Shown here piece by piece: positions 54,552 to 63,905 of a stretch of 64,000 nt of DNA (position 1 is the first letter of the stretch; every line of letters begins with the position of its first letter). The stretch spans positions 1 through 64,000 of the forward strand of contig NZ_QVTE01000031.1 of NCBI RefSeq assembly GCF_003429095.1, in the 5' to 3' direction. The notes beneath the pieces are model-generated. The model was not told the origin of the DNA. It saw only the letters and a list, made by a program, of their open reading frames with translations, and searched no databases. Origin of the DNA: Peribacillus saganii. Its GTDB lineage: Bacteria; Bacillota; Bacilli; Bacillales; DSM-1321. Made by a program: the position numbers and the translations under genes.

Positions 54552-57425
54552 TTGAAATGGTTTAACAAAATTAAAAAATGGTTTCAGGACGAGGAAATCA
54601 TTGAAATAGAAGAGATTATCATTGATGAATCGAATGAGGAAACAATCGCGAGGACAATTGATGTTAGCAGGTCTCAAAAGAGACAGGAAGGGCCTGTATT
54701 CCAGAAACAAATTCCAGGACAGAAAAGTGCTGAAATGGACGCGAAAATCCTGTATCAATACCCAAAGGGACAATTCAAGTTTCCGCTTATTCCGGATCAT
54801 GAACAGAACAGAGATAATGTAAGGAAAGGGAGGAAGCAGGGTAAATCTTCTGGTCCTCACCGGGATCGAAACCAAGGCTACGAATCAAAACAACAACAGA
54901 CAAGAAGTAAACCGCAAGAAACAACAATTAACAGGGAAATAAACAAGATAAAGCCTTCCAAGAAACCATTTCGGCCGACCGAAATACCATCGCCGGTGTA
55001 CGGATTTAAGAAACCCCACCGGGCTTCAGAGGAGGTTGAGTTCGAACTGAACAAGGAAAACCCCTCCAAGAAACCATTCCAGCCGACCGAAATACCATCG
55101 CCGGTGTACGGCTTTAACAAACCTCACTGGGTTTCAGAGGAGATTGTTGAGTTTGAACTAGATAGCAAGGAGCAGATTGCAACAACTGACCCAGACATCC
55201 CTGCCATTGTTAAAAAAGAGAGTCTGGCAGAACAAGGTTATAAAGCATCCGCCGGCATACTGGAAACTGTTGAATCTTCGGATGATACCAAAAAAGGTAA
55301 CAATCCAGTTAGTAAACAGCTGGAACAGAAAACACCAGGAGAAGGAATAACCGCTGAACCGGGAAAGGATTTAGCGGGAGAAATGGGCGAAGGTACAGCC
55401 TTCTTGGATCAGGATTCAGGACTTGCAGCTGAAGCGGATATTAGCCCAGTATTGGACTCAATGGATGGACATGTTTTCGATAAGAATACAATAGAGAGTG
55501 AAAACCCGTTTGTGCATGAACAGATGAGACCGGCTAAGGAAGCGGGAGCACAGGAAAATGTTAGCAGCGAAGGTGTCAGGGCATTAGCCTCAGGGTTATA
55601 TTATGGTAAGCCAAGTGAAGCGAGCCAATCTCAGGGCAATGAAACAACAATACAAAATATAATGGAGAAATCTGATATTGGATTTGAAAAGGATTGCTTG
55701 ATTGAGAACGGGGAAAGTGGACCAATTAACGAGGCCGCGAATGCCGGGTACCTTCCTGCTAATCAGTCTGGGGCAGATGAATCTCTGCAGACACCTGAAG
55801 AAACTATGGTTTCATCTGGAATAGAGCAAAAACCAAAAAAGCATATTCCTTTCAACGTGGTTATGTTAAAACAGGATAGGGAACGTATGGGGTCCTATAG
55901 CCCGTCACATCGCCCAAAGGCAGAACCGGTTATTAAACAGCCAGAGGCAGCCAAACCTGCGCTAGCCTTACAAGACAACAAGTCAGATGAAGGCGAGCCA
56001 TATTATGTCATGCCAAAAATTGAACTGCTTACTCCGCCAGCTCAAACGGAATATGATGATGAATGGCTCGACCAGCAAGCTGACCTGCTGAACGAAACAT
56101 TATTGAATTTTAATGTCAGGGCACGGGTTGTCAATGTTACCCAGGGACCATCTGTTACAAGGTTTGAAGTTCAGCCGGAAGCGGGTGTCAAAGTCAATAA
56201 AGTGACAAATCTCCAGGATGATATTAAACTGAGCCTAGCTGCTGAAGATATCAGAATGGAGGCTCCGATACCAGGTAAGCACACAATTGGAATCGAAATT
56301 CCTAATAGAAAAAGCAAGCCGGTTTTTCTCAGAGAAGTTCTGCAGAGTGAAGCATTTCAAACGGATAAATCTCCGCTCACGGTAGCTTTAGGGCTTGACA
56401 TCTCAGGTCAACCTGTTGTGACCGATTTAAAAAAGATGCCGCATGGACTTATTGCCGGAGCAACCGGTTCGGGCAAGAGTGTCTGTATTAATACAATGCT
56501 TGTCAGCCTGCTATATAAAGCAAGTCCCCAAGAGCTTAAGCTGCTCCTAATTGACCCGAAAATGGTCGAATTGGCGCCTTATAACCGGATACCACATTTG
56601 GTTAGCCCTGTGATTACAGATGTAAAAGCGGCTACCGCTGCATTGAAATGGGCAGTGGATGAAATGGAGCGCCGCTACGAATTATTTGCACACGCTGGGG
56701 TCCGTGAGATTTCGCGGTTTAACAGCATGGCAGAAAATGCGGGACAACTATCTCATAAGCTGCCGTATATAGTCGTGATTATTGATGAGCTGGCTGATTT
56801 AATGATGATGTCGCCTGCTGAAGTGGAAGAGGCAATTTGCCGGATTGCCCAGAAAGCCCGTGCTTGCGGAATTCATTTGATTGTTGCGACTCAGCGTCCA
56901 TCAGTTGATGTTATAACGGGACTAATTAAAGCAAATATTCCGACGAGAATTGCGTTTTCAGTTTCTTCTCAAGTTGATTCACGAACGATTATTGACAGCG
57001 GCGGAGCCGAGAAGCTCCTTGGAAAAGGGGATATGCTTTTTGCTGAAAATGGTTCATCGAAAACGGTAAGGCTGCAAGGAACCTTTGTAAATGATGATGA
57101 AATAGATTCGGTTGTAAGCCATGTAAGGAGTGAGCAGGAGCCGCAATATCTTTTCCAGCAGGAAGAGTTATTGAGCAAAGCCCAATCACTGGAGGAATCT
57201 GATGAACTGTTTTTTGAGGCGTGTGAGTTTGTCGTCAGTCAAAATGCAGCCTCCACCTCGAGCTTGCAAAGGCGATTCCATGTTGGCTATAACAGAGCAG
57301 CGAGATTAATTGAAATGATGGAGAAGCAGGGGATCGTTTCTGAATCCCGTGGAAGCCGGCCGAGGGATGTGCTAATTTCAGTTGAGGAGCTGGAGTTTCT
57401 GTCTGAAGCAAATGCAATAAATTAA
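54552..57425 (+). CDS. sftA: DNA translocase SftA
   Basis: 957 residues, a soluble FtsK/SpoIIIE-type ATPase that moves chromosome ends away from the closing septum. A long disordered, acidic N-terminal region (1-480) lacks the membrane helices of SpoIIIE, as expected for SftA. Walker A GATGSGKSV (about 636-644), Walker B VVIIDELADLM (about 741), and a C-terminal gamma winged-helix (RRFHVGYNRAARLIEMMEKQ) that reads DNA polarity sequences. A 36-residue tandem duplication lies at 54954-55163. TTG start. Neighbours match B. subtilis ytpS/ytpT. Confidence 0.93.
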   Translation: MKWFNKIKKWFQDEEIIEIEEIIIDESNEETIARTIDVSRSQKRQEGPVFQKQIPGQKSAEMDAKILYQYPKGQFKFPLIPDHEQNRDNVRKGRKQGKSSGPHRDRNQGYESKQQQTRSKPQETTINREINKIKPSKKPFRPTEIPSPVYGFKKPHRASEEVEFELNKENPSKKPFQPTEIPSPVYGFNKPHWVSEEIVEFELDSKEQIATTDPDIPAIVKKESLAEQGYKASAGILETVESSDDTKKGNNPVSKQLEQKTPGEGITAEPGKDLAGEMGEGTAFLDQDSGLAAEADISPVLDSMDGHVFDKNTIESENPFVHEQMRPAKEAGAQENVSSEGVRALASGLYYGKPSEASQSQGNETTIQNIMEKSDIGFEKDCLIENGESGPINEAANAGYLPANQSGADESLQTPEETMVSSGIEQKPKKHIPFNVVMLKQDRERMGSYSPSHRPKAEPVIKQPEAAKPALALQDNKSDEGEPYYVMPKIELLTPPAQTEYDDEWLDQQADLLNETLLNFNVRARVVNVTQGPSVTRFEVQPEAGVKVNKVTNLQDDIKLSLAAEDIRMEAPIPGKHTIGIEIPNRKSKPVFLREVLQSEAFQTDKSPLTVALGLDISGQPVVTDLKKMPHGLIAGATGSGKSVCINTMLVSLLYKASPQELKLLLIDPKMVELAPYNRIPHLVSPVITDVKAATAALKWAVDEMERRYELFAHAGVREISRFNSMAENAGQLSHKLPYIVVIIDELADLMMMSPAEVEEAICRIAQKARACGIHLIVATQRPSVDVITGLIKANIPTRIAFSVSSQVDSRTIIDSGGAEKLLGKGDMLFAENGSSKTVRLQGTFVNDDEIDSVVSHVRSEQEPQYLFQQEELLSKAQSLEESDELFFEACEFVVSQNAASTSSLQRRFHVGYNRAARLIEMMEKQGIVSESRGSRPRDVLISVEELEFLSEANAIN
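54954..55163 (+). repeat. Tandem duplication inside sftA
   Basis: Two units, 54954-55061 and from 55062, encode nearly the same 36 residues; each contains PTEIPSPVYGF, then KPH and SEE. The DNA is almost identical over the first about 60 bases of each unit (17 of the first 18 bases, then AGCCGACCGAAATACCATCG versus a one-base variant), which indicates recent duplication. Confidence 0.85.
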
Positions 57426-57555
57426 TTGTGGTATTCTTTCAAAATAAGTATAAAATACTAAGCATAGGATTTTTTTATATCGGATCAGGCATGTAAATTT
57501 TCCCCGGTCCGCGGGGTGGTATTTGCATGCTTCATGCAGTAAGGAGTACATAGGT

Positions 57556-58653
57556 ATGAAGGAAATTGAGCTAAAGCTGCAGGGGAAAATTAAGCGTTTG
57601 ACTAATCAAACATTTAAATTTGATGAAAGAATTCGGGAGGGATGGTTCTCCGCTGTTTACTTTTTGAAAACAGGAGAAATAGTGAAGGACTTCTGCCCGG
57701 ATAACATTGTCACCATGCAGTTTTTTCAAAAGGAGCATGCCGTATTGTGCGGTACCGACGAGGTAATTGCTCTTATTAAGACGTTTGCCGATGATCCTGA
57801 AACACTTGAAATATATTCGCTGAAAGACGGGGATAAAATCAAGCCTTTTGAAACAGTTCTGACCATTACTGGGCCTTACCAGAATTTTGGCTATTTAGAG
57901 GGCATTATTGATGGCATTCTTGCAAGGAGAACTTCGGTCGCTACAAATGTTTATAACGTTGTGAAAGCGGCAGCGCTCTCCGGAAAGCAAAAGCCGGTCA
58001 TTTTTATGGGTGACCGTGATGACCACTTTACTCAGCAGGCTGGAGACGGATACTCCGCCTATATTGGCGGGGCCACCGCCCAGGCGACACATGCCATGAG
58101 CGAATGGTGGGGGAAAAAGGGGATGGGCACCATGCCTCACGCACTCATCCAGCTCTTTAATGGAGACCTTGTGGCAGCCTGCGAAGCATACAATAAAAAA
58201 TATCCCGAAGATGAACTGATCGCCTTGGTAGATTATAATAATGATGCAATTACAGACTCCCTGAAAGCGGCGCGTGCCTTTGGGGATAAACTGCGGGCAG
58301 TGCGAGTTGATACATCGCGGACGATGATTGACAAATATTTTGTCAGAAACCAGCATCTTCTTGGAACATTTGATCCTCGGGGAGTGAATGCCGAGCTTAT
58401 TTTCGCCTTGCGTGAGGCCCTTGATAAGGAAGGGTTTGACCATGTTAAAATTGTTGTAAGCGGCGGCTTTAACGAAAAGCGTATAACTGAGTTTGAGGAG
58501 GGGCGTGTCCCTGTTGATATGTATGGTATAGGAGGCAGCCTGTTAAAGATAAATATCGGCTTTACCGGAGACAACGTTTTGCTCAATGGTGCACATCAGG
58601 CAAAGGAAGGACGAAAGTATCGCCCAAATCCGCGGCTTGAAAAAGTAGACTAA
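57556..58653 (+). CDS. Nicotinate phosphoribosyltransferase
   Basis: 365 residues from ATG 57556, after AAGGAGTACATAGGT. It joins nicotinate and phosphoribosyl diphosphate, with ATP, to nicotinate mononucleotide, the salvage entry to NAD. Family blocks: LKTGEIVKDFCPDNIVTMQF, RRTSVATNVYN, GGATAQATHAMSEWW (catalytic-region), HALIQLFNGD, VRVDTSRTM, IVVSGGFNEKRI and GIGGSL. The shorter NAPRTase type typical of Bacillus. Not part of the recalled B. subtilis order here. Confidence 0.88.
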   Translation: MKEIELKLQGKIKRLTNQTFKFDERIREGWFSAVYFLKTGEIVKDFCPDNIVTMQFFQKEHAVLCGTDEVIALIKTFADDPETLEIYSLKDGDKIKPFETVLTITGPYQNFGYLEGIIDGILARRTSVATNVYNVVKAAALSGKQKPVIFMGDRDDHFTQQAGDGYSAYIGGATAQATHAMSEWWGKKGMGTMPHALIQLFNGDLVAACEAYNKKYPEDELIALVDYNNDAITDSLKAARAFGDKLRAVRVDTSRTMIDKYFVRNQHLLGTFDPRGVNAELIFALREALDKEGFDHVKIVVSGGFNEKRITEFEEGRVPVDMYGIGGSLLKINIGFTGDNVLLNGAHQAKEGRKYRPNPRLEKVD

Positions 58654-58775
58654 GCCAAGCAGAGCTGCATATACTGCAGGAAATAACCCTGCATATTAAT
58701 GGCTTCATGGTCTTAAACCTAGAATGATGATATAATATAAACTTAATTGTATAGGGCAGGATGCAAGAGAGACAT

Positions 58776-59045
58776 GGACATAGATGGCGACTAAGGGGCT
58801 TTCCTTTTAACCAGGGCGCTTCCGCTTTTCTATTATGTCTAGCTGCAGTGCCCAGCCCCGACGCACAGGACGTGCTAGTGCCGACGTCGCCACAGGACGT
58901 GGCGAACTTAGTCGGCCTCGAATGTTGTGACCAAGTTCCGTCACAACCCTGGTCATAAGCCAATCACTTCGGAAGGCAAAAAGCGCCTTCTGTCAGCGCT
59001 TGTCTTATGCTTGTCGGGGCTGACCAGGGCGCTTCCGCTTTTCTT
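58776..59045 (-). repeat. Intergenic repeat family 1, reverse copy with leading end fragment
   Basis: A left-end fragment CAGGGCGCTTCCGCTTTTCT (58814-58833) is followed by a full reverse copy from TATGTCTAGCTGCAGTGCCC (58834) to CAGGGCGCTTCCGCTTTTCT (59025-59044). Hairpins GCAC/GTGC (58863-58875) and GCCAC/GTGGC (58889-58903) share the loop AGGAC. GTTGTGAC/GTCACAAC and CATAAG/CTTATG hairpins are also present. It fills the 472-base spacer before murC. Confidence 0.85.
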
Positions 59046-59125
59046 GTTATCCTGCGATTGAAAACAAATAAAAAGATAACGTCATATACTGTCATACAGA
59101 TAGACGATTGTTGGAGGTTCTATTT

Positions 59126-60424
59126 ATGACCGTTTACCATTTTGTAGGCATTAAAGGTTCCGGCATGAGCGCGCTTGCTCAAGTGCTGCATGATATGAAT
59201 TATCAAGTACAGGGATCTGATTATGATAAAAGGTTTTTCACTCAAATTGCCTTAGAAAAATCCGGAATTAAAGTTTTGCCTTTCACCAAGGACAATATAC
59301 AGCCAGGTATGACTGTCATCGCTGGAAATGCATTTCCAGACACCCATGAAGAAATCATCCGAGCAATGGAGCTAGGACTGCCAATCATTCGCTATCCTAA
59401 ATTCTTGGGCGACTTTATCAAAAATTTTATCTCTGTGGCGATTACTGGGGCACATGGAAAGACTTCCACTACTGGCTTGATGGCCCATGTAATGAGAGGA
59501 GCGAAACAAACCTCTTTTCTAATCGGTGATGGGACAGGTAAAGGGGAGAAGGACGCGGAGTATTTCGTATTTGAAGCATGCGAATATCGCAGGCATTTTC
59601 TTTCCTATCATCCCGATTACGCAATTATGACTAATATTGATTTTGATCATCCTGATTATTTTGCGAATATTGAGGACGTTTTTCAAGCATTTCAGGAGAT
59701 GGCTTTGCAGGTAAACAAAGGAATCATTGCATGTGGAGATGATGAACAGCTTCAGCGGATCCAAGCGAAGGTTCCTGTCATTTTTTATGGTTTTGCTGAA
59801 GAGAACGACTTCCAGGCAAGAAATATATCAGTTTCCGATAAAGGCACGACCTTTGAAGTATATGTGAGAAACACTTTTTTTGATACATTTACTATACCCA
59901 CTTTCGGAAGCCATAACGTCTTGAATGCTCTTGCAGTCATCGCGCTATGCAAATATGAGGGCATTGAAGCGGAAATAGTAAAGAACCAGCTTATGACCTT
60001 CTCCGGAGTTAAACGCCGTTTTACTGAAAAACAGGTAGGCTCCCAGATCATTATTGATGATTATGCGCATCATCCGACGGAAATTAAAGCTACCATCGAT
60101 TCAGCAAGGCAGAAGTATCCAAACAGGAAGATCGTGGCAGTATTCCAGCCGCACACATTTACCCGTACTCAGACCTTCCTAACTGAATTTGCAGAAAGCC
60201 TAAACTTGGCTGATAAAGTTTACTTATGTGAAATCTTCGGTTCCGCCCGAGAACATCAGGGCAAGCTTTCCATCGAAGACCTGCAGGGAAAAGTTCCGGA
60301 TGCAGAACTGTTATCCGAAGAAAATACTACAGCTCTTCAAGAACATGAAAATAGCGTGATCTTATTTATGGGAGCAGGAGATATTCAGAAATTCCAGGAA
60401 GCCTATGAAAAGACACTCGTTTAA
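59126..60424 (+). CDS. murC: UDP-N-acetylmuramate-L-alanine ligase
   Basis: 432 residues from ATG 59126, after TTGGAGGTTCTATTT, exactly the usual Bacillus length. It adds the first amino acid, L-Ala, to UDP-MurNAc using ATP. N-terminal domain [18 protein letters not shown]-loop AHGKTSTTG (about 111), and ligase C-terminal motifs [19 protein letters not shown] and [10 protein letters not shown] are all present. A strong terminator follows. Confidence 0.95.
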   Translation: MTVYHFVGIKGSGMSALAQVLHDMNYQVQGSDYDKRFFTQIALEKSGIKVLPFTKDNIQPGMTVIAGNAFPDTHEEIIRAMELGLPIIRYPKFLGDFIKNFISVAITGAHGKTSTTGLMAHVMRGAKQTSFLIGDGTGKGEKDAEYFVFEACEYRRHFLSYHPDYAIMTNIDFDHPDYFANIEDVFQAFQEMALQVNKGIIACGDDEQLQRIQAKVPVIFYGFAEENDFQARNISVSDKGTTFEVYVRNTFFDTFTIPTFGSHNVLNALAVIALCKYEGIEAEIVKNQLMTFSGVKRRFTEKQVGSQIIIDDYAHHPTEIKATIDSARQKYPNRKIVAVFQPHTFTRTQTFLTEFAESLNLADKVYLCEIFGSAREHQGKLSIEDLQGKVPDAELLSEENTTALQEHENSVILFMGAGDIQKFQEAYEKTLV

Positions 60425-60432
60425 TTAATATG

Positions 60433-60478
60433 TAAAAAAGAGGCGGTTTCTCCAGTTTGAGAAACCGCCTCTTTTTTA
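60433..60478. terminator. Bidirectional terminator after murC
   Basis: AAAAAAGAGGCGGTTTCTC paired with GAGAAACCGCCTCTTTTTT, a 19-bp perfect stem. Confidence 0.92.
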
Positions 60479-60572
60479 TACTGCTTAAGGAAATAATAAA
60501 AGTGTTCAGTTGTCGATAACAACAATAGCAGGTTTTTGCTGCGGGAGACCAGTTTATTCCCATTTTACAAAT

Positions 60573-61688
60573 CTATTTCAAATTTTCAGGGTTCAGCTTC
60601 TCCAGTTCTGGAAGTACGAATCGTCCGTCTTTGCGGATCAATACGTCATCGAAGTAGATCTCTCCTCCGCCGTATTCAGGGCGCTGGATGTTAACCATAT
60701 CCCAGTGGATATTTGAGTCGTTTCCATTAGATGCCTCATCATAGCACTGGCCAGGTGTGAAGTGGAAGCTGCCGTCGATTTTCTCATCAAACAGGATATC
60801 CTGCATCGGATTCAGGATATACGGATTGACACCTATTGCAAATTCACCAATATAACGTGCGCCTTCGTCAGTATCAAAAATCTTGTTTATCCGTTCGGTA
60901 TCATTGGCTGCTGCATCGATAATTTTGCCATCCTTAAACGTTAACTTTACATTTTCGAACGTAAAGCCTTGGTATGGAGATGGGGTGTTATAGGTAATAA
61001 CTCCATTTACTGAATCCCTAACAGGAGCAGTGTACACTTCCCCATCCGGGATGTTTAATTCACCAGCACACTTTATAGCTTTAATATCTCTAATGGAAAA
61101 AGATAAATCCGTCCCAGGTCCTGTTATGCGAACTCTGTCTGTCCGATCCATTAATTCCACCAAGCTGTCCATAGCTTCGCTCATCTTGCCGTAATCAAGG
61201 TTGCAAACATCGAAATAAAAATCTTCAAAAGCCTCTGTGCTCATTTTAGCCAATTGTGCCATTGATGAAGTTGGATAGCGAAGCACAACCCATTTCGTTT
61301 TTGGCACCCTGATTTCTCTATGTACCTTTCTCATTATTGTATTTCCCTGGATGGCCATTTTTTCTGCGGGAACATCAGCCTGCTCATTAATGTTATCTCC
61401 CGACCGAAGTCCGATATATGCATCCATTTTGCTCATTACCTGAGCTTCGAAGTCTGCGATCATATTAAATTGCTCTTCCTGTGCACCAAGAAGTAAAGAA
61501 CGGTCAACTTGAGCATCTTTCAAAGAAACGAAAGGGTAACCACCCGCTGCATATGCTTCCTTTACAAGAGCTGTCACAAGCTCCCTCTGCAGGCCAAAGT
61601 TTTCAATTAAAACTTTTTCCCCTTTTTGCAGTTTAACGGAATAATTAATTAAATTCTTTGCAAGCTGGGAAATTCGTGGATCCTTCAT
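60573..61688 (-). CDS. M29 family aminopeptidase (AmpS-like)
   Basis: 371 residues from ATG 61688, after ACGGAGGAAAGATAT. Family traits of the thermophilic M29 aminopeptidases: YSVKLQKGEKVLIENFG early, CNLDYGKMSEAMDSLVELMD centrally, TDLSFSI, and metal ligands in ARYIGEFAIGVNP, CYDEASNGNDSNIHWDMV. It removes N-terminal residues, with cobalt or zinc in the active site, in the cytosol. Convergent with murC, divergent from ytxG. Confidence 0.9.
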   Translation of the reverse strand: MKDPRISQLAKNLINYSVKLQKGEKVLIENFGLQRELVTALVKEAYAAGGYPFVSLKDAQVDRSLLLGAQEEQFNMIADFEAQVMSKMDAYIGLRSGDNINEQADVPAEKMAIQGNTIMRKVHREIRVPKTKWVVLRYPTSSMAQLAKMSTEAFEDFYFDVCNLDYGKMSEAMDSLVELMDRTDRVRITGPGTDLSFSIRDIKAIKCAGELNIPDGEVYTAPVRDSVNGVITYNTPSPYQGFTFENVKLTFKDGKIIDAAANDTERINKIFDTDEGARYIGEFAIGVNPYILNPMQDILFDEKIDGSFHFTPGQCYDEASNGNDSNIHWDMVNIQRPEYGGGEIYFDDVLIRKDGRFVLPELEKLNPENLK

Positions 61689-61843
61689 ATATCTTTCCTC
61701 CGTATCTAAAAAATTCATACTTCTTTATTTTAACCGAATTGCATTAAAAATGTTTATTTCGTGAACGAAAATAGTCATGGAAAATCATACATTTTTAAAA
61801 AAAAGCAGGATTTTATAAAGATTATATTGAAAAAATAAAAAAC

Positions 61844-61868
61844 GTTTATAATAAAACATGACGGGTAT
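61844..61868 (+). promoter_or_regulatory. Sigma-B promoter of the ytxGHJ operon
   Basis: GTTTAT (61844-61849), 13 bases, then GGGTAT (61863-61868), against the sigma-B consensus GTTTAA-N12-15-GGGTAT: one mismatch. ytxG is a known sigma-B gene (csb9) in B. subtilis, so context and sequence agree. Confidence 0.85.
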
Positions 61869-61928
61869 TTAAAAATTAATAGCAAGTTAGTACATTTTAA
61901 AATTGAAAAAACCATACGGAGGTGTAAC

Positions 61929-62447
61929 ATGGAGATTATTCTATATTTGAGTGCTGCAGTTGCGGCTGTTGCTTTCCTCATTTTAGTAATTTACCTATCA
62001 AAAACATTAAAATCACTGCAAACAACATTGGAAAGTGTGGCCCATACCCTGACAGGCCTTGAAAAACAAATGCAGGGAGTTTCAACGGAAACAGCGCAGC
62101 TGCTTCATAAGACAAATTCGCTTGCAGAAGATCTGCAAAAGAAGTCTGAAAATCTCAATACAGTTGTTTATGCAGTTAAGGACGTTGGTACATCCATCCA
62201 GAAATTCAACAGTTCCATCCAGAAGGTATCTAATCGAGTGCTGACAGAAGTGGATAACAACAAAGAAAAAATTTCACAGGTTGTTCAATGGAGCAATGTT
62301 GTTATGGAACTGCGTGACAAATGGAAAGCAAGAAAATCAGTAAACAGCACATCGGTGCTTCCCACCCAGACAACGCCGGGATTAGGACTAGAGGTAGACG
62401 AAACAGATAACTTGCCCAAGAAACGATTCTTACGTTCCCGCAGTTAA
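61929..62447 (+). CDS. ytxG: DUF948 general stress protein YtxG
   Basis: 172 residues. One N-terminal membrane helix (2-22: [20 protein letters not shown]), then a long coiled coil ([20 protein letters not shown] onwards) typical of DUF948. It is a membrane-anchored stress protein of unknown action. ATG after GGAGGTGTAAC. First gene of ytxG-ytxH-ytxJ, behind a sigma-B promoter. Confidence 0.9.
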   Translation: MEIILYLSAAVAAVAFLILVIYLSKTLKSLQTTLESVAHTLTGLEKQMQGVSTETAQLLHKTNSLAEDLQKKSENLNTVVYAVKDVGTSIQKFNSSIQKVSNRVLTEVDNNKEKISQVVQWSNVVMELRDKWKARKSVNSTSVLPTQTTPGLGLEVDETDNLPKKRFLRSRS

Positions 62448-62467
62448 TAATTGAGAGGAGACGAGTT

Positions 62468-63148
62468 ATGAACCCGAATTCAAAAGATTATGGAAGAGAA
62501 TATCAAAATCAGAGCTCAAATAATTTTGGAAGAGATTATCAAAACCAGGTTCAAAAAGACTATGCAAGAGAGTATCAAAGAGAGTATCAGAAAGCATATC
62601 AGGAAGATGAGGAGAACATCAATTCAAAGGATTTTCTCATTGGAGCTCTAATCGGTGGTATAGTCGGAGCGGCAGCTGCTCTGTTCATGGCTCCGAAATC
62701 CGGGCGCGAGCTTAGGGAGAACATCAATGGGCTGCGGCAAACTGCAATGGAAAAGGGAAATGGCTTGGCGGAAACAGCCAGGTCAAAGACAAGCGCTGTA
62801 ACAGAAGCTGTGACTAGTAAATCCTCTGGACTAGTGAATAAAGTGAAAAGCATGGCTCCTTTTGGAGACAGCGGAAATTCAGCACCATTTGAAGAAGAAA
62901 CAAACGTTATGGAGAATAGCGGAGGAATGGATAAAAAGGAGGGGGCGCTTTCCGCTTCTTCGACCTCCTGGACAGCCGGTTCCGCTACCGGAGCAGCTGC
63001 AACGGCAGGCGGTCCGAACAATCTTACCTCTGATTTCACAGACTCAACTGAAAATCAAGGATCGCAGGCTAACAATACTGCACAGCTGAAGCTGGAGGAA
63101 ACGAAAAAAGCATTTGAAGAAACGGAAAATCGCTATAACAATCAATAA
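62468..63148 (+). CDS. ytxH: YtxH-domain general stress protein, enlarged form
   Basis: 226 residues, versus roughly 150 in B. subtilis as I recall. The N-terminus is a degenerate repeat of a Tyr-Gln motif (DYGREYQNQ, FGRDYQNQ, DYAREYQ, REYQKAYQ). The YtxH core is DFLIGALIGGIVGAAAALFM and APKSGRELREN. The C-terminal 90 residues are low-complexity, rich in Ser, Ala, Thr and Asn. It likely sits in the membrane by its single helix. Twenty bases after ytxG. Confidence 0.88.
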   Translation: MNPNSKDYGREYQNQSSNNFGRDYQNQVQKDYAREYQREYQKAYQEDEENINSKDFLIGALIGGIVGAAAALFMAPKSGRELRENINGLRQTAMEKGNGLAETARSKTSAVTEAVTSKSSGLVNKVKSMAPFGDSGNSAPFEEETNVMENSGGMDKKEGALSASSTSWTAGSATGAAATAGGPNNLTSDFTDSTENQGSQANNTAQLKLEETKKAFEETENRYNNQ

Positions 63149-63202
63149 ATTTGTTTAAAATTGTGGTGAAGTGATAATATTACTTCACCACCTTGTTTTT
63201 AT

Positions 63203-63353
63203 GTCTTGCTTCAGCGCCCAGCCACTTTTTTCGGCAGGAAATAATGCACTGACGTAGTACCGGGTCCCTGCAGACGTGGGTCGAACGGCGTTGCCACGGA
63301 CATGTGGCGGCTTAAGCCGTTCTTCTTCTTAACAGGGGGCCTGCGTTTTTCTT
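63203..63353 (-). repeat. Intergenic repeat family 1, short reverse copy inside the ytx operon
   Basis: Opens TATGTCTTGCTTCAGCGCCC and closes AGGGGGCCTGCGTTTTTCTT. It contains CGTTGCCACGGACATGTGGCGG and AAGCCGTTCTTCTTCTTAAC (left part reversed). It lies between ytxH and ytxJ, so it is transcribed as part of the operon mRNA. Confidence 0.7.
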
Positions 63354-63378
63354 ATTGAAATGGAAGGAGATGCAACCA

Positions 63379-63708
63379 TTGTCTACAGTTAAAATCCAAA
63401 CGAAGGAACAATTTGAAGAGCTTGTAAAAAAAGAATCATTCCTTATTCTTAAGCATAGCTTAACATGCCCGATAAGCCAGGAAGCGTTTGATGAATATCA
63501 AAGCTTCGTCCAGGATCATCAGGAATTTAATACTGCATATCTGGCGGTTCAAGAGGCAAGGCCGCTTTCAAATGAGATAGCGGAGAACTTTGGAATCAAG
63601 CATGAATCACCGCAGGCCATCTTATTCAGAGATGGAAAGCCTGTGTGGAATGCTTCCCATTGGAAAATTACTTATGATTCCCTCTCAAATGCAATAAAGG
63701 GTGAGTAA
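63379..63708 (+). CDS. ytxJ: Bacillithiol-system redox protein YtxJ
   Basis: 109 residues from TTG 63379, nine bases after AAGGAG; the frame opens at 63355 inside that ribosome site. A thioredoxin fold with a single-Cys site TCPIS (HSLTCPISQEAF), and the cis-Pro loop HESPQAILF. YtxJ is a monothiol bacilliredoxin-like protein. Third gene of the sigma-B operon, separated from ytxH by a repeat. Confidence 0.9.
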   Translation: MSTVKIQTKEQFEELVKKESFLILKHSLTCPISQEAFDEYQSFVQDHQEFNTAYLAVQEARPLSNEIAENFGIKHESPQAILFRDGKPVWNASHWKITYDSLSNAIKGE

Positions 63709-63769
63709 ACAAAAACCGAAATTTTAACATGGATGGGTAATTAGTTCCTTAAGTACCTAATCAATAATT

Positions 63770-63818
63770 AAAGCATACATCAGCAGGAGTTTTTTTTGCA
63801 GATGTATGCTTTATTTTT
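63770..63818 (+). terminator. ytxGHJ operon terminator
   Basis: AAAGCATACATC paired with GATGTATGCTTT, then ATTTTT. Confidence 0.85.
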
Positions 63819-63905
63819 GTTAGCTGGGCAAAGGTTTAATATCTTCCATGCGCAGCTTGCTGGATAATAACTATTAAATAAAAATACGGATGATTGGCTT
63901 CATGT

